DNA of 64,000 nucleotides, from contig JAAVCH010000031.1 in NCBI GenBank assembly GCA_014802425.1, forward strand, positions 48,204-112,203. Reading direction: 5' to 3'. Positions within the stretch are counted from its first letter, which is position 1. Each line of letters opens with the position of its first letter. A program made the position numbers and the translations under genes. This DNA is from Bacteroides sp. Its GTDB lineage: Bacteria > Bacteroidota > Bacteroidia > Bacteroidales > Muribaculaceae. Shown piece by piece: positions 54,036-62,677 of this stretch. The notes beneath the pieces are model-generated. The model worked only from the letters and a program-made list of their open reading frames with translations. It was not told the origin of the DNA and did no database searches.

Positions 54036-55433
54036 TTACTTCACTACAACGGTGCGGGAAGTCCGGCCGGCCTTAACGGCGTAGATGCCGGGGGCCACTT
54101 CGACCGACTTGCCCTGACCGGCGAGATGGCCGTCGAGCGTATATACCTCGGCTTCGGCCTCGCCTGCCACTTCGATGCGGCCGTCGGCCACGATGATGAA
54201 GCAGCGGTCGTCGCCGGCGATGATTTCATTGACGGCTGCCAGGGGCTGGTCGAGCACGATCACGAAAGGATAGTAGGTGTATTCACCGGTGGCGGGGTTG
54301 GGCTCCTGCCAGATGGCGCCGAGCACCTTTCCGTCGATTGAGATCTTTGCGACTCCGGCGAGCGAGCGGGTGGTGGAGAAGCCGAAGGCGGCGGGGAGCT
54401 TCTTGTTTTCGCCGTTGAGCACTACGGATGCAGACCCTGTGAAGAGCACGTCGGTGCCGAGGCCGGCGGTGTAGAGGCTGATTTTATCGTCGTCGATGAA
54501 CTGGTCGGTGTTCATGTCGTAGATGCAGGCCACGTTTGTGAGGGTGCCCTCGGAGCCGTCGGCGTTTACGTCGGTGGCTACGGTGCGCATGCCGTAGAAG
54601 TGGCCGTCGGCGTCGCAGTTGTCGAAGGCGCCGACGAACCAGTCGTCGCCGTACTGGCCTTCGCGGTAGTTGTCGACGTAATAAGTTTCATACCATCCGA
54701 GTACCTCTCCCTTGTACTCGAAAGGTTCGTTGCGGGTTTCGAATTCGTTGAAGGTGATGAGCTCCCCTTCCTTTATGAGTGCGGGCACCGAGCCGCCGAC
54801 ATCGGTATAGAGCATGCCGCCGATGATGGTGCCTTCCACGTTCTGGGTCATGGGCCAGTAGCCCTGGTTGGAGAGGTAGTCGTTGGAGGTATAGACGTTC
54901 ATGTCGTAGCCCCCTTCGGCGTTCTTTGTCCACTGGCAGGGGTAGTAGCGTCCCTTGATTTCAGAGTCGGGTGCGGAGATGAACTGGTAGCCGGCGATGG
55001 TCTTTCCGTCGGGAGTCACGGCGATGGCCTGGGTGTTGTTCATCACGTTGGGGTGCAGCGGGAGGTATTTCCATTCGCCGTCGAGATAGTAGGCGGCCTT
55101 CTGCTTGCCGTCCTTATAGTATACGGAGCCTACGGCCATGCCGTCGTTCGTAAGGTCCATTACGGATACGCCGGTGATGGTCTGCCCCGAGGGAAGTCCC
55201 TCTTCCTTGTTGCTGATGGTTATGTTTTCTATTTCGGTGGGATTATCGGCGTGCCAGATGTAGCCGATGAGGTTGTCCTCGTCGGAGATGGCCACGTAAT
55301 TGCCGTTGTCGGATACACCCATCACTTCGCCCATTTCCTCAAAGAAGTAAGCCTGGGTGTCGGCATGGGAGAGTGATGCGGTCGCAAGGGCGGCCAGAGC
55401 GAGGGGGCCTCGGAAAAGTAAAGAATGTCTCAT
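54036..55433 (-). CDS. Secreted propeller-like protein with Por-type C-terminus
   Basis: A 465-aa protein. The frame extends to 55487, but ATG 55433 gives a good signal peptide (MRHSLLFRGPLALAALATASLSHA) and fits the promoter at 55505-55512. The body has HAF-like blade motifs (GVSDNGNYVAISDED, GVSVMDLTNDGMAVGSVYY, AVTPDGKTIAGYQF) suggesting a beta-propeller of unknown ligand. The tail VAPGIYAVKAGRTSRTVVVK is Por-like. It precedes the Omp28 pair by 27 bp (54036 against 54008), so the three genes are likely one operon. Confidence 0.76.
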   Translation of the reverse strand: MRHSLLFRGPLALAALATASLSHADTQAYFFEEMGEVMGVSDNGNYVAISDEDNLIGYIWHADNPTEIENITISNKEEGLPSGQTITGVSVMDLTNDGMAVGSVYYKDGKQKAAYYLDGEWKYLPLHPNVMNNTQAIAVTPDGKTIAGYQFISAPDSEIKGRYYPCQWTKNAEGGYDMNVYTSNDYLSNQGYWPMTQNVEGTIIGGMLYTDVGGSVPALIKEGELITFNEFETRNEPFEYKGEVLGWYETYYVDNYREGQYGDDWFVGAFDNCDADGHFYGMRTVATDVNADGSEGTLTNVACIYDMNTDQFIDDDKISLYTAGLGTDVLFTGSASVVLNGENKKLPAAFGFSTTRSLAGVAKISIDGKVLGAIWQEPNPATGEYTYYPFVIVLDQPLAAVNEIIAGDDRCFIIVADGRIEVAGEAEAEVYTLDGHLAGQGKSVEVAPGIYAVKAGRTSRTVVVK

Positions 55434-55504
55434 ATGGTAGATGTTTAAGTTGGTGTTTCTGATAGCGAAGGCTGATGTTAAGCGCATGAGCGGTCGGTAG
55501 AGCG

Positions 55505-55512
55505 CAAATATA
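55505..55512 (-). promoter_or_regulatory. Candidate -7 box of the secreted-protein operon
   Basis: Minus-strand TATATTTG followed by CGC; leader about 65 nt to ATG 55433. Confidence 0.45.
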
Positions 55513-55600
55513 CGAATAAATGCTTAGAAATCTATAGAGTTGATGGAATTTTTTAACTTAATTTTGCAGTAATGGGTGAAACGTATAGGTCTAAAGGTAG

Positions 55601-55633
55601 AAAGCGCCTTTCCCGCTGCGGGAAAGGCGCTTT
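55601..55633 (-). terminator. Terminator of pgi
   Basis: AAAGCGCCTTTCCCGC and GCGGGAAAGGCGCTTT form a near-perfect stem of at least 14 bp. It lies 40 bp past the pgi stop. The T-run is only TTT within the stem, so efficiency is uncertain. Confidence 0.65.
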
Positions 55634-55673
55634 GCTGTTGTGGTTTGCCGTCGTGCCGGCGGCGGGAGTCAGG

Positions 55674-57017
55674 TCAGTCCTGGATCTTGGTCTTGATGGC
55701 TGCTGACTCGGCTTCGTAGCCGGGCTTCTCGAGAAGGGCGAACATGTTCTTCTTGTAAGCCTCCACGCCGGGCTGGTTGAAGGGGTTGACTCCGAGGATG
55801 TAGCCGCTGATGCCGCAGGCCTTCTCGAAGAAGTAGATGAGCTGGCCGAGCACGTATTCGTCGAGCTTGGAGATTTCGATGCGCATGTTGGGCACTCCTC
55901 CCTCCACGTGTGCGATCTTAGTGCCGAGTTCGGCCATCTTGTTGACTTCGTCCACGCCCTTGCCGGCGAGATAGTTGATGCCGTCGAGGTTGGCTGCGTT
56001 TTCGGGCACGCGCACCGAGAGGGCGGGTTTCTTCACCGATATGACGGTCTCGAAGATGGTGCGCTCCCCTTCCTGGATCCACTGGCCCATGGAGTGGAGG
56101 TCGGTGGTGTTGTCGACGGCTGCGGGGAATATGCCCTTGCCTTCCTTTCCTTCCGATTCGCCGTAGAGCTGCTTCCACCATTCAGCGAGGTAGTGGAGCT
56201 TGGGGTTGTAGTTGACGAGGATCTCGATTTTCTTGCCGTTCTGGTAGAGGGCGTTGCGCATGCGGGCGTAACGCTCGGCGATGTTGTCGGGTCCGGGGTG
56301 GGCGGTGGCCTTCTCCATGTCGGCGGCGCCGGCGAGGAGCTTGGTGATGTCGTGTCCGGCCACTGCGATCGGGAGCAGGCCTACGGGAGTGAGCACGGAG
56401 AAGCGTCCGCCCACGTTGTCGGGGATCACGTAGGTCTCCCAGCCTTCCTGGTCGGCCATTGTGCGGAGGGCGCCTTTGTTGGCGTCGGTGATGGCCACGA
56501 TGAGCTCCTTGGCGGCTTCGGCGCCGGCCTGCTTCTCAAGCTGGTCGCGCAGGATACGGAAGGCGATGGCGGGCTCGGTGGTGGTGCCCGACTTGGAGAT
56601 CACGATGATGCCGAATTTCTTGCCTTCGAGGAGCTTCTGGAGCTCGGCGGTGTAGTCCTCGCCGATGTTCTGGCCGGCGTAGAGCACCTTGGGCGATTTC
56701 GGGGCGGGAGCGTAGAAGTCGGCGAAGCTGTCGCTGAGGGCCGTAATGACGGCCTTGGCTCCGAGGTAGGAGCCGCCGATGCCGATGCACACCACGTAGT
56801 CGCATTTCTCACGCAGGCGTTCGGCGGTGGCGTTGATGCGGGCCACGAGTTCGGCGGGTGTCTGCGAGGCGAGGTTTACCCAGCCGATGAAGTCGGAGCC
56901 TGCTCCGGTGCCTTTTTCGAGTTTGGTGATTGCCTCCACCGCTTCGGCGGCGTTGGCTTCATACTGCTTCTCGGCGAAGTAGTATGCGTCTTTAATGTTG
57001 AGTTCGATGGAGTTCAT
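55674..57017 (-). CDS. pgi: Glucose-6-phosphate isomerase
   Basis: A 447-aa short-type PGI, like those of Firmicutes and Bacteroidota, shorter than the 549-aa E. coli enzyme. [37 protein letters not shown] and the catalytic Glu region [20 protein letters not shown] are clear. It interconverts glucose-6-P and fructose-6-P and would take up the product of the fructokinase at the left end. Last of the run rsmA, lysS, gpsA, pgi. Confidence 0.96.
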   Translation of the reverse strand: MNSIELNIKDAYYFAEKQYEANAAEAVEAITKLEKGTGAGSDFIGWVNLASQTPAELVARINATAERLREKCDYVVCIGIGGSYLGAKAVITALSDSFADFYAPAPKSPKVLYAGQNIGEDYTAELQKLLEGKKFGIIVISKSGTTTEPAIAFRILRDQLEKQAGAEAAKELIVAITDANKGALRTMADQEGWETYVIPDNVGGRFSVLTPVGLLPIAVAGHDITKLLAGAADMEKATAHPGPDNIAERYARMRNALYQNGKKIEILVNYNPKLHYLAEWWKQLYGESEGKEGKGIFPAAVDNTTDLHSMGQWIQEGERTIFETVISVKKPALSVRVPENAANLDGINYLAGKGVDEVNKMAELGTKIAHVEGGVPNMRIEISKLDEYVLGQLIYFFEKACGISGYILGVNPFNQPGVEAYKKNMFALLEKPGYEAESAAIKTKIQD

Positions 57018-57187
57018 TGATATGGTTTTTATAAGTCATTTCTTTTTGCGGCTGCCTTCTGGGGCAGCTGATTGCGGCTGGCTCTTACGGACAGCTTCTT
57101 ACGGCAGCTGAAGCTGCCTCCCGGTCGATGCCGCTTCCGGGATTCGGCTCCCGGGCTTCGGCGGGAGCCGTGCTTCGGCTGGCGGGG

Positions 57188-58189
57188 TCAGCTGAAGGTG
57201 TCGGTTATCGAGTCGATGGCGCGGCGGGCGGAGCGGCTGTCGTAGAGGATGGAGTAGACGCAGTCGAGGATGGGCATGTCGACGTGTACGCCGGAGACGT
57301 TGATCTCGTGGATGCACTTCGTGCCGTAGTAGCCCTCGGCCACCATGGCCATCTCCATCATGGCGGCCTTGACGCTGTAGCCCTTGCCGATCATGGAGCC
57401 GAAGTTATGGTTGCGCGAGAATTTGGAGTAGGCCGTCACCAGCAGGTCGCCAAGATAGGCGGAGCGGTCGATGTCGCGGTCAGGCATCGGGGACACGGCG
57501 TCGACGAAGCGGCGCATCTCGCGGATGGCGTTGCACACGAGCATGGCCATGAAGTTGTCGCCGGCCTTCATGCCGTTGACTATTCCGGCGGCGATGGCGT
57601 AGACGTTCTTGAGCACCGCGCCGTACTCTATGCCGGCCACGTCGGAGGATATGATGGTCTTCAGCTTGGCGCTGGCTATGAGCGAGGCGAATTCACGGCT
57701 GTTGGCCGTGTTGTGGCACCCGATGGTCAGGTAACTGAGGCGTTCGAGGGCCACTTCCTCGGCATGGCACGGGCCACCGATGACCATCAGGTGATCGTCG
57801 GTGCAGCCGAATCTGTCGGAGAAATAGTCGGTGACGATCATGTTGACGTCGGGCACTATTCCCTTTACGGCCGAGACGATGTACTTGTCGGCGATGTCGA
57901 CCGTGATGCCGTCGGCTATCCCCTTGAAGTAAGGGGAGGGTACGGCCACGACGAGCGTGTCGGCCTGGCGGCAGGCCTCGTTGATGTCGGATGTGAAGTC
58001 TATGCGCTCGATGTCGAAGCTGACGTCCGAGAGGTAGACGGGGTTGTGGCGGTAGCGGATGAAGTCGTCGATACGGTCCTGACGGTGCATGTACCATACG
58101 ATGCGGTCGCAGTTGCGCATCAGGAGTTTGGCCAGCGCCGTGGCCCAGCTGCCTCCGCCGATTACGGCTATTTTTCCTAAGGAGCCCAT
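57188..58189 (-). CDS. gpsA: Glycerol-3-phosphate dehydrogenase [NAD(P)+]
   Basis: A 333-aa enzyme making sn-glycerol-3-phosphate for phospholipids. N-terminal AVIGGGSWATALAKLL binds NAD(P); GGPCHAEEV, KNVYAIAAGIVNGMKAGDN with the catalytic lysine and a helical C-terminal domain are present. Starts 62 bp after lysS, the usual Bacteroidales order. Confidence 0.96.
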   Translation of the reverse strand: MGSLGKIAVIGGGSWATALAKLLMRNCDRIVWYMHRQDRIDDFIRYRHNPVYLSDVSFDIERIDFTSDINEACRQADTLVVAVPSPYFKGIADGITVDIADKYIVSAVKGIVPDVNMIVTDYFSDRFGCTDDHLMVIGGPCHAEEVALERLSYLTIGCHNTANSREFASLIASAKLKTIISSDVAGIEYGAVLKNVYAIAAGIVNGMKAGDNFMAMLVCNAIREMRRFVDAVSPMPDRDIDRSAYLGDLLVTAYSKFSRNHNFGSMIGKGYSVKAAMMEMAMVAEGYYGTKCIHEINVSGVHVDMPILDCVYSILYDSRSARRAIDSITDTFS

Positions 58190-58251
58190 CTCTGAGGGGT
58201 TTTTAAACGGGTTGGTAAGTGGGTTTGTCTGCCGGGCGTGCCGGTGTGGGG

Positions 58252-59823
58252 TCAGGCCTGGGCCTCGCCGTTTTCGCTCCCTTCCTCAGCATCGTCTTCT
58301 TTCCTGGCGCGCGCTTCGGGGCGCATCTGGGGGAAGAGAAGCACTTCCTGGATGGTGTTCTGGCCGGTGAGGAGCATCGCGAGGCGGTCCATGCCGATGC
58401 CCATGCCCGATGTGGGGGGCATGCCGTATTCGAGGGCGCGGATGAAGTCGGCGTCGATCACCATTGCCTCGTCGTCGCCCTTGTCGGCCAGGCGCATCTG
58501 CTCCACGAAGCGTTCGTACTGGTCGATCGGGTCATTGAGTTCGGAGTAGGCGTTGGCCAGCTCCTTGCCGTTGACCATGAGCTCGAAGCGTTCGGTCAGT
58601 TCGGGGTTCTCGCGGTGGCGCTTCGTCAGGGGCGACATCTCGATGGGATAGTCTGTGATGAAGGTGGGCTGGATGAATGTCCCCTCGCATTTCTCGCCGA
58701 AGATCTCGTCGATGAGCTTTCCCTTGCCCATCGAGGCGTCGACCTCGATGCCGATGCTCTTGGCGAAGTCGCGGAGCTCGTCCTCGGTCTTGCCGGTGAT
58801 GTCGAAGCCTGTGGCGTCGAGTATGGCCTGCGTCATGGTGATGCGGGGATAGGGGGGCTTGAAGTCGATTTCGTTGTCGCCGACGGTCACCTTGGTGGTG
58901 CCGTTGACGTCGAGGGCTATCTTCTCAAGCATGCGCTCGGTGAAGTCCATCATCCAGTTGTAGTCCTTGTAGGGCACATAGATCTCCATGGCGGTGAACT
59001 CCGGGTTGTGCGTGCGGTCCATGCCTTCGTTGCGGAAATTGCGCGAGAACTCGTAGACTCCGTCGAAGCCCCCCACGATGAGGCGCTTGAGGTAGAGTTC
59101 GTTGGCTATGCGGAGGTAGAGGGGTATGTCGAGGGCGTTGTGGTGGGTCACGAAGGGACGTGCGGCCGCTCCGCCGGGAATCGACTGGAGCACCGGGGTG
59201 TCGACCTCGATGTAGCCGTGGGAGTTGAAGAACTCACGCATGGAGTTGAACATCTTCGTACGCTTGTAGAATATCTCCTTCACCCCCTGGTTGACCACGA
59301 GGTCCACGTAGCGGCGGCGATATCGCATCTCCGGGTCGGTGAAGGCGTCGTAGGCCTTGCCGTCCTTCATCTTCACCACCGGGAGCGGGCGGAGGCTCTT
59401 GCCGAGGAAGGTGATTTTCTCGGCATGGACCGTGATTTCGCCCATCTGCGTGCGGAACACGAATCCCTCGACTCCGATGAAGTCGCCGATGTCCATGAGT
59501 TTCTTGAATACCACGTTGTAGAAGTCCTTGTCATCGCCGGGGCAGAGGTCGTCGCGGCTTACATAGACCTGAATGCGGCCGTCGGCGTCCTGAAGCTCCA
59601 TGAATGAGGCCTTGCCCATTATGCGGCGGCTCATGATGCGGCCGGCCACGCGCACGTGGCGCGGGGGCTGGAGGTCGTCGGAGAAGTTTTCCTTTATTTC
59701 CGACGTGTGTCCTGTCACGTCATACTCCGCTGCGGGATAGGGGTCGATTCCGCGTTCGCGGAGCGCTTCGAGTGAGCGACGGCGAACCTGTTCCTGTTCG
59801 CTCAGTTCCTGGGTGTTTGCCAT
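58252..59823 (-). CDS. lysS: Lysyl-tRNA synthetase, class II
   Basis: A 523-aa class IIb synthetase. An N-terminal OB-fold anticodon-binding domain (about 55-150, [21 protein letters not shown]) is followed by the catalytic core with motif 2 ([17 protein letters not shown]) and motif 3 ([15 protein letters not shown]). The C-terminus has an acidic tail ([16 protein letters not shown]) beyond the core. A TAATTTTG box lies at 59944-59951. Confidence 0.97.
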   Translation of the reverse strand: MANTQELSEQEQVRRRSLEALRERGIDPYPAAEYDVTGHTSEIKENFSDDLQPPRHVRVAGRIMSRRIMGKASFMELQDADGRIQVYVSRDDLCPGDDKDFYNVVFKKLMDIGDFIGVEGFVFRTQMGEITVHAEKITFLGKSLRPLPVVKMKDGKAYDAFTDPEMRYRRRYVDLVVNQGVKEIFYKRTKMFNSMREFFNSHGYIEVDTPVLQSIPGGAAARPFVTHHNALDIPLYLRIANELYLKRLIVGGFDGVYEFSRNFRNEGMDRTHNPEFTAMEIYVPYKDYNWMMDFTERMLEKIALDVNGTTKVTVGDNEIDFKPPYPRITMTQAILDATGFDITGKTEDELRDFAKSIGIEVDASMGKGKLIDEIFGEKCEGTFIQPTFITDYPIEMSPLTKRHRENPELTERFELMVNGKELANAYSELNDPIDQYERFVEQMRLADKGDDEAMVIDADFIRALEYGMPPTSGMGIGMDRLAMLLTGQNTIQEVLLFPQMRPEARARKEDDAEEGSENGEAQA

Positions 59824-59943
59824 AATGTATGTTACACGTGTAATTTCGTTCTGTCAGTCCGGATTCCCCGTGGGTGCCGGTCGCGTCGGCGCGCCGGGCG
59901 GCGTATTTCGGGCGGGAAAAGGGATGGGTCGGCCGGATTTCCA

Positions 59944-59951
59944 CAAAATTA
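59944..59951 (-). promoter_or_regulatory. Candidate -7 box of lysS-gpsA-pgi
   Basis: Minus-strand TAATTTTG followed by TGG, in the 166-bp gap after rsmA; leader about 114 nt. Confidence 0.42.
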
Positions 59952-59989
59952 GCAAAAAATCATCAGTTTATAAAGTGTTGCGTCCGGTT

Positions 59990-60832
59990 TTATGCCTCGG
60001 AGGTCGTGGCGGTGTCTTCAGGCGTGTCGCCGGTCTCTCCGGCGGCGGAGGTGAGGTGGGGCAGGGCGGCGGTGAGGCGGATGAAGTCCTCCACTCCGAG
60101 GCGCTCGGGGCGGAGCGCCATCACGGAGTCCTGCATGATGGGGTTGGCGGGCCCCATGAGGGGGCCGAGGGAATTGCGCAGGGTCTTGCGGCGCTGACCG
60201 AAGGCGGTCTTCACCACGAGCTTGAACGCCTTTTCCGGCACCCCCAGTTCCGTGCGCGAGTTGCGGCGCAGGCGAAGCACCCCGCTTGTCACTTTAGGCG
60301 GGGGGGAGAACACTCCGGGAGAGACGCTGAAGAGGTACTCGCAGTCGTACCATGCCTGAAGCAGCACGCTGAGTATGCCGTAGACCTTGCTGCCCGGCGC
60401 CGAGCATATGCGCTCGGCCACCTCCTTCTGGAGCATACCGCTGACGAGAGGTATCTTGTCCTTGTAGTCGAGCACCTTGAAGAATATCTGGGAGGAGATG
60501 TTGTAGGGGTAGTTGCCGATCAGCACCATGGGGCCCTGTATGAGCGCGTCGAGGTCCATCTTGAGGAAATCCCCCTCCACGACACGCAGCCCCGGCATCT
60601 CCCGCGCCAGGTATTCCACCGACTCGGAGTCCAGCTCCACGGCCGTGACGTCCCTCCCCGCCTCAACGAGGAAGCGGGTGAGCACCCCCATTCCGGGGCC
60701 TATTTCCATTACCGGCAGCGAGCCGGGGCCTTCGCCTGCCTCGGCGGGGGATATGGTGTCGGCTATCTTCCGGGCTATGCCGAGGTCGCGCAGGAAGTGC
60801 TGGCCGAGATTCTTTTTGGCTTTTACTTGCAT
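59990..60832 (-). CDS. rsmA: 16S rRNA (adenine1518/1519-N6)-dimethyltransferase
   Basis: A 280-aa KsgA/RsmA enzyme dimethylating two adjacent adenines of helix 45. KKNLGQHFLRD at the N-terminus, SAM motif EIGPGMGVLTRFLVE, and IGNYPYNISSQIFFKVL with the NLPY-type NYPY catalytic motif are present. The C-terminal tail (DTPEDTATTSEA) is family-atypical and acidic. It lies 166 bp upstream of lysS. Confidence 0.95.
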   Translation of the reverse strand: MQVKAKKNLGQHFLRDLGIARKIADTISPAEAGEGPGSLPVMEIGPGMGVLTRFLVEAGRDVTAVELDSESVEYLAREMPGLRVVEGDFLKMDLDALIQGPMVLIGNYPYNISSQIFFKVLDYKDKIPLVSGMLQKEVAERICSAPGSKVYGILSVLLQAWYDCEYLFSVSPGVFSPPPKVTSGVLRLRRNSRTELGVPEKAFKLVVKTAFGQRRKTLRNSLGPLMGPANPIMQDSVMALRPERLGVEDFIRLTAALPHLTSAAGETGDTPEDTATTSEA

Positions 60833-60894
60833 AGGATTCAGGATGCTTTTTATCCTTATAATAGTGATAACGCCTGAGGCGTGCGGAATGTTAA

Positions 60895-60923
60895 GGCCCC
60901 GCGTCCGTAAGGGTCGCGGGGCC
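60895..60923 (-). terminator. Hairpin after the C1 peptidase gene
   Basis: GGCCCCGCG and CGCGGGGCC form a perfect 9-bp stem, followed on the minus strand by TTAACATT; only a weak T-run. Confidence 0.5.
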
Positions 60924-60960
60924 TGTGGCGCGCCGGGGGCCGGCGGTGGTGGGGGAAAGG

Positions 60961-62169
60961 TTATTTTTTCTTGGGGAGCACGTCGTTGTTGACGAGCACG
61001 GCGAGGGTCTTCTCAAGGAAGTAAGGCTCGCTGACGTAGAGGTAGCCGCCGTAGATCTGGTTGGTGTCCCATGAATTCTTCACTTTGTAGTAGCGGTTGC
61101 CTTCCTGGTCGGTGGCCGTGCCTACGATGACCATGCCGTGGTCGTCGGTGGTCTCCCAGTTGTCGAAGGTGCGCTGGCGGTCCTCCTGGGTGATGGTGCG
61201 CTCCTTGACGGGGCCCGTCACCTTGTTTTTCTCCTTCTCGCGGTCGGCGTCGGAGAGGGTCACCCATCGGGATAGCTCGGTGCCGTCCATGTCGGCCTCG
61301 GTGCGCTCGGCGGGGAGCACGGCCACACCTTCGCGCCACTTGAACGTGGGCTCCGACACGTCGGCGGCCCATGCCACGGTGTAGCCCTTCTCAAGGGCGT
61401 TGTCCACCATCTGCTTCATCTCCTCCATCGGCAGGTTGTAGCTTGATGCCCAGAGCCAGTTGTCGGCGATTTCGAGGGGGAAGTAGGTGTAGAAGGGGTG
61501 ATGGGTGTAGCTGGTGACGGACGTGAAATTGTCGGCGTCGAGCTTCATGGCTTTGGCGAACTCCTTCGGGGTGTAGGTCTTGCCTTCGTAGACGAATGTC
61601 TCGGGCACTTCGCCGAGGTAGGCGTCGAGTATTCCCTCGAAGCCGCGCAGCCATGCCGTGGAGAGTCTCTTGTTGGGGTTCTTTATGATTTGATTGAGGT
61701 AGGCTTCGAGGGCGTTGGCCATCTCGTAGTGGGAGTGCTTATCCTCGCCGTAGTTGAGGCCGGAGTAGGCCGACTCGGGCATGGCGCCGTATTCGCGCAG
61801 GGAGTGAAGCACGTCGGCGAAGCCGCCGCCCTGGGCGAAGTTGATCTTGCCGCCGGTGCGCACGTATTTCTTGGCCTTGTCGATGTAGCAGTTGCGCACG
61901 ACGAACATCTCCGAGAGGTCGAGCTCGGGCCCCCCCTGGCGGAGCACGTCCTCCTCCATGTGGGATATGCCCGAGAAGGCCCAGCATGTGCCGGACTTGT
62001 TCTGGTCCTTGACGGGAGTGGTCGGGAGCACACGCACGTCGGTGAACACGAATCCCGTGGAATCGGGATCAGCCACAGGCTCGTCCATGGCCGGAGCCAT
62101 CATGTAGGTGCCGAAGGCACAGGCGGGAGCCATCGCCGCCATAGTCAAAAATGCAAGCGTCTTTTTCAT
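60961..62169 (-). CDS. Secreted C1-family cysteine peptidase (bleomycin hydrolase/PepC-like)
   Basis: A 402-aa papain-fold peptidase of the C1B group. ATG 62169 is chosen: it gives signal peptide MKKTLAFLTMAAMAPACAFG and lies downstream of a TATCTTTG box at 62222-62229, while the frame's first ATG at 62274 lies upstream of it. Catalytic residues: Gln56, Cys62 in QNKSGTCWAFSG, His in TDDHGMVIVG and Asn in VKNSWD. C1B enzymes are aminopeptidases whose own C-terminus enters the active site; here it ends NNDVLPKKK. Family members in E. coli or yeast are cytosolic, so an exported version suggests extracytoplasmic peptide trimming (inference). Confidence 0.9.
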   Translation of the reverse strand: MKKTLAFLTMAAMAPACAFGTYMMAPAMDEPVADPDSTGFVFTDVRVLPTTPVKDQNKSGTCWAFSGISHMEEDVLRQGGPELDLSEMFVVRNCYIDKAKKYVRTGGKINFAQGGGFADVLHSLREYGAMPESAYSGLNYGEDKHSHYEMANALEAYLNQIIKNPNKRLSTAWLRGFEGILDAYLGEVPETFVYEGKTYTPKEFAKAMKLDADNFTSVTSYTHHPFYTYFPLEIADNWLWASSYNLPMEEMKQMVDNALEKGYTVAWAADVSEPTFKWREGVAVLPAERTEADMDGTELSRWVTLSDADREKEKNKVTGPVKERTITQEDRQRTFDNWETTDDHGMVIVGTATDQEGNRYYKVKNSWDTNQIYGGYLYVSEPYFLEKTLAVLVNNDVLPKKK

Positions 62170-62221
62170 CGTAGGTTGATATGAGGTTAGGTGTTTTTTA
62201 CCCGTTACAGGTTTTATATGG

Positions 62222-62229
62222 CAAAGATA
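62222..62229 (-). promoter_or_regulatory. Candidate -7 box of the C1 peptidase gene
   Basis: Minus-strand TATCTTTG followed by CCAT; a TTTC lies at the -33 distance. Leader about 46 nt. Confidence 0.5.
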
Positions 62230-62250
62230 ACAAAAATAATCCGTCTGAAA

Positions 62251-62282
62251 TTTGGAAAACGCATAAAAAAGCATTAACTTTG
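62251..62282 (+). promoter_or_regulatory. Promoter of tRNA-Ser
   Basis: TTTG at 62251-62254, a 20-bp spacer and TAACTTTG at 62275-62282, both boxes exact. Diverges from the peptidase promoter; the two -33 regions overlap. Confidence 0.8.
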
Positions 62283-62333
62283 TGCCCGACTTCCGGAATC
62301 ACCTCCGGAACGCATCGATTCAGATGGTCACCC

Positions 62334-62420
62334 GGAGAGGTGGGTGAGTGGCTGAAACCACCAGTTTGCTAAACTGACGTAGGAGCAATCCTACCACGGG
62401 TTCGAATCCCGTCCTCTCCG
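62334..62420 (+). tRNA. tRNA-Ser(GCU)
   Basis: An 87-nt class II tRNA: acceptor GGAGAGG/CCTCTCC with discriminator G62420, anticodon loop TTTGCTAAA (GCU, reads AGC/AGU), a long variable arm (CGTAGGAGCAATCCTACC) and T-arm CGGGTTCGAATCCCG. No CCA is encoded. Confidence 0.96.
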
Positions 62421-62426
62421 CTACTT

Positions 62427-62457
62427 AAGCCCCCGGCGCAGGATGCGCCGGGGGCTT
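62427..62457 (+). terminator. Terminator of tRNA-Ser
   Basis: AAGCCCCCGGCGCA and TGCGCCGGGGGCTT form a perfect 14-bp stem with a 3-nt loop, followed by TTCG. Confidence 0.8.
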
Positions 62458-62550
62458 TCGATATGCCCTGCGCGGAGAAGCGCCGGAGAGGGCGCAGGGG
62501 TCAAAGTCACTCCGGTAAGGGTGAAAAGGTGCATTTACGGGGCATTTTAT

Positions 62551-62581
62551 TTTGATAATTCGCTTAAGCGTTGTATCTTTG
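62551..62581 (+). promoter_or_regulatory. Promoter of the right-edge secreted protein
   Basis: TTTG at 62551-62554, a 19-bp spacer and TATCTTTG at 62574-62581. Leader about 90 nt. Confidence 0.7.
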
Positions 62582-62677
62582 GATATTGAAATAGTGTCCG
62601 GCTTTTTGCAGCGACTTCCACATCACCAGTTTTCCCACTGCACTTTCCGGCCACACTCACTCAACCAACATAACGTT

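Noticed and set aside
41143-55433. Polysaccharide utilisation locus around the secreted proteins
   Set aside because: No SusC/SusD, glycoside hydrolase or sensor-regulator genes are among them.
58219-59607. 462-codon plus-strand open frame
   Set aside because: Antisense to lysS, whose class II motifs are complete.
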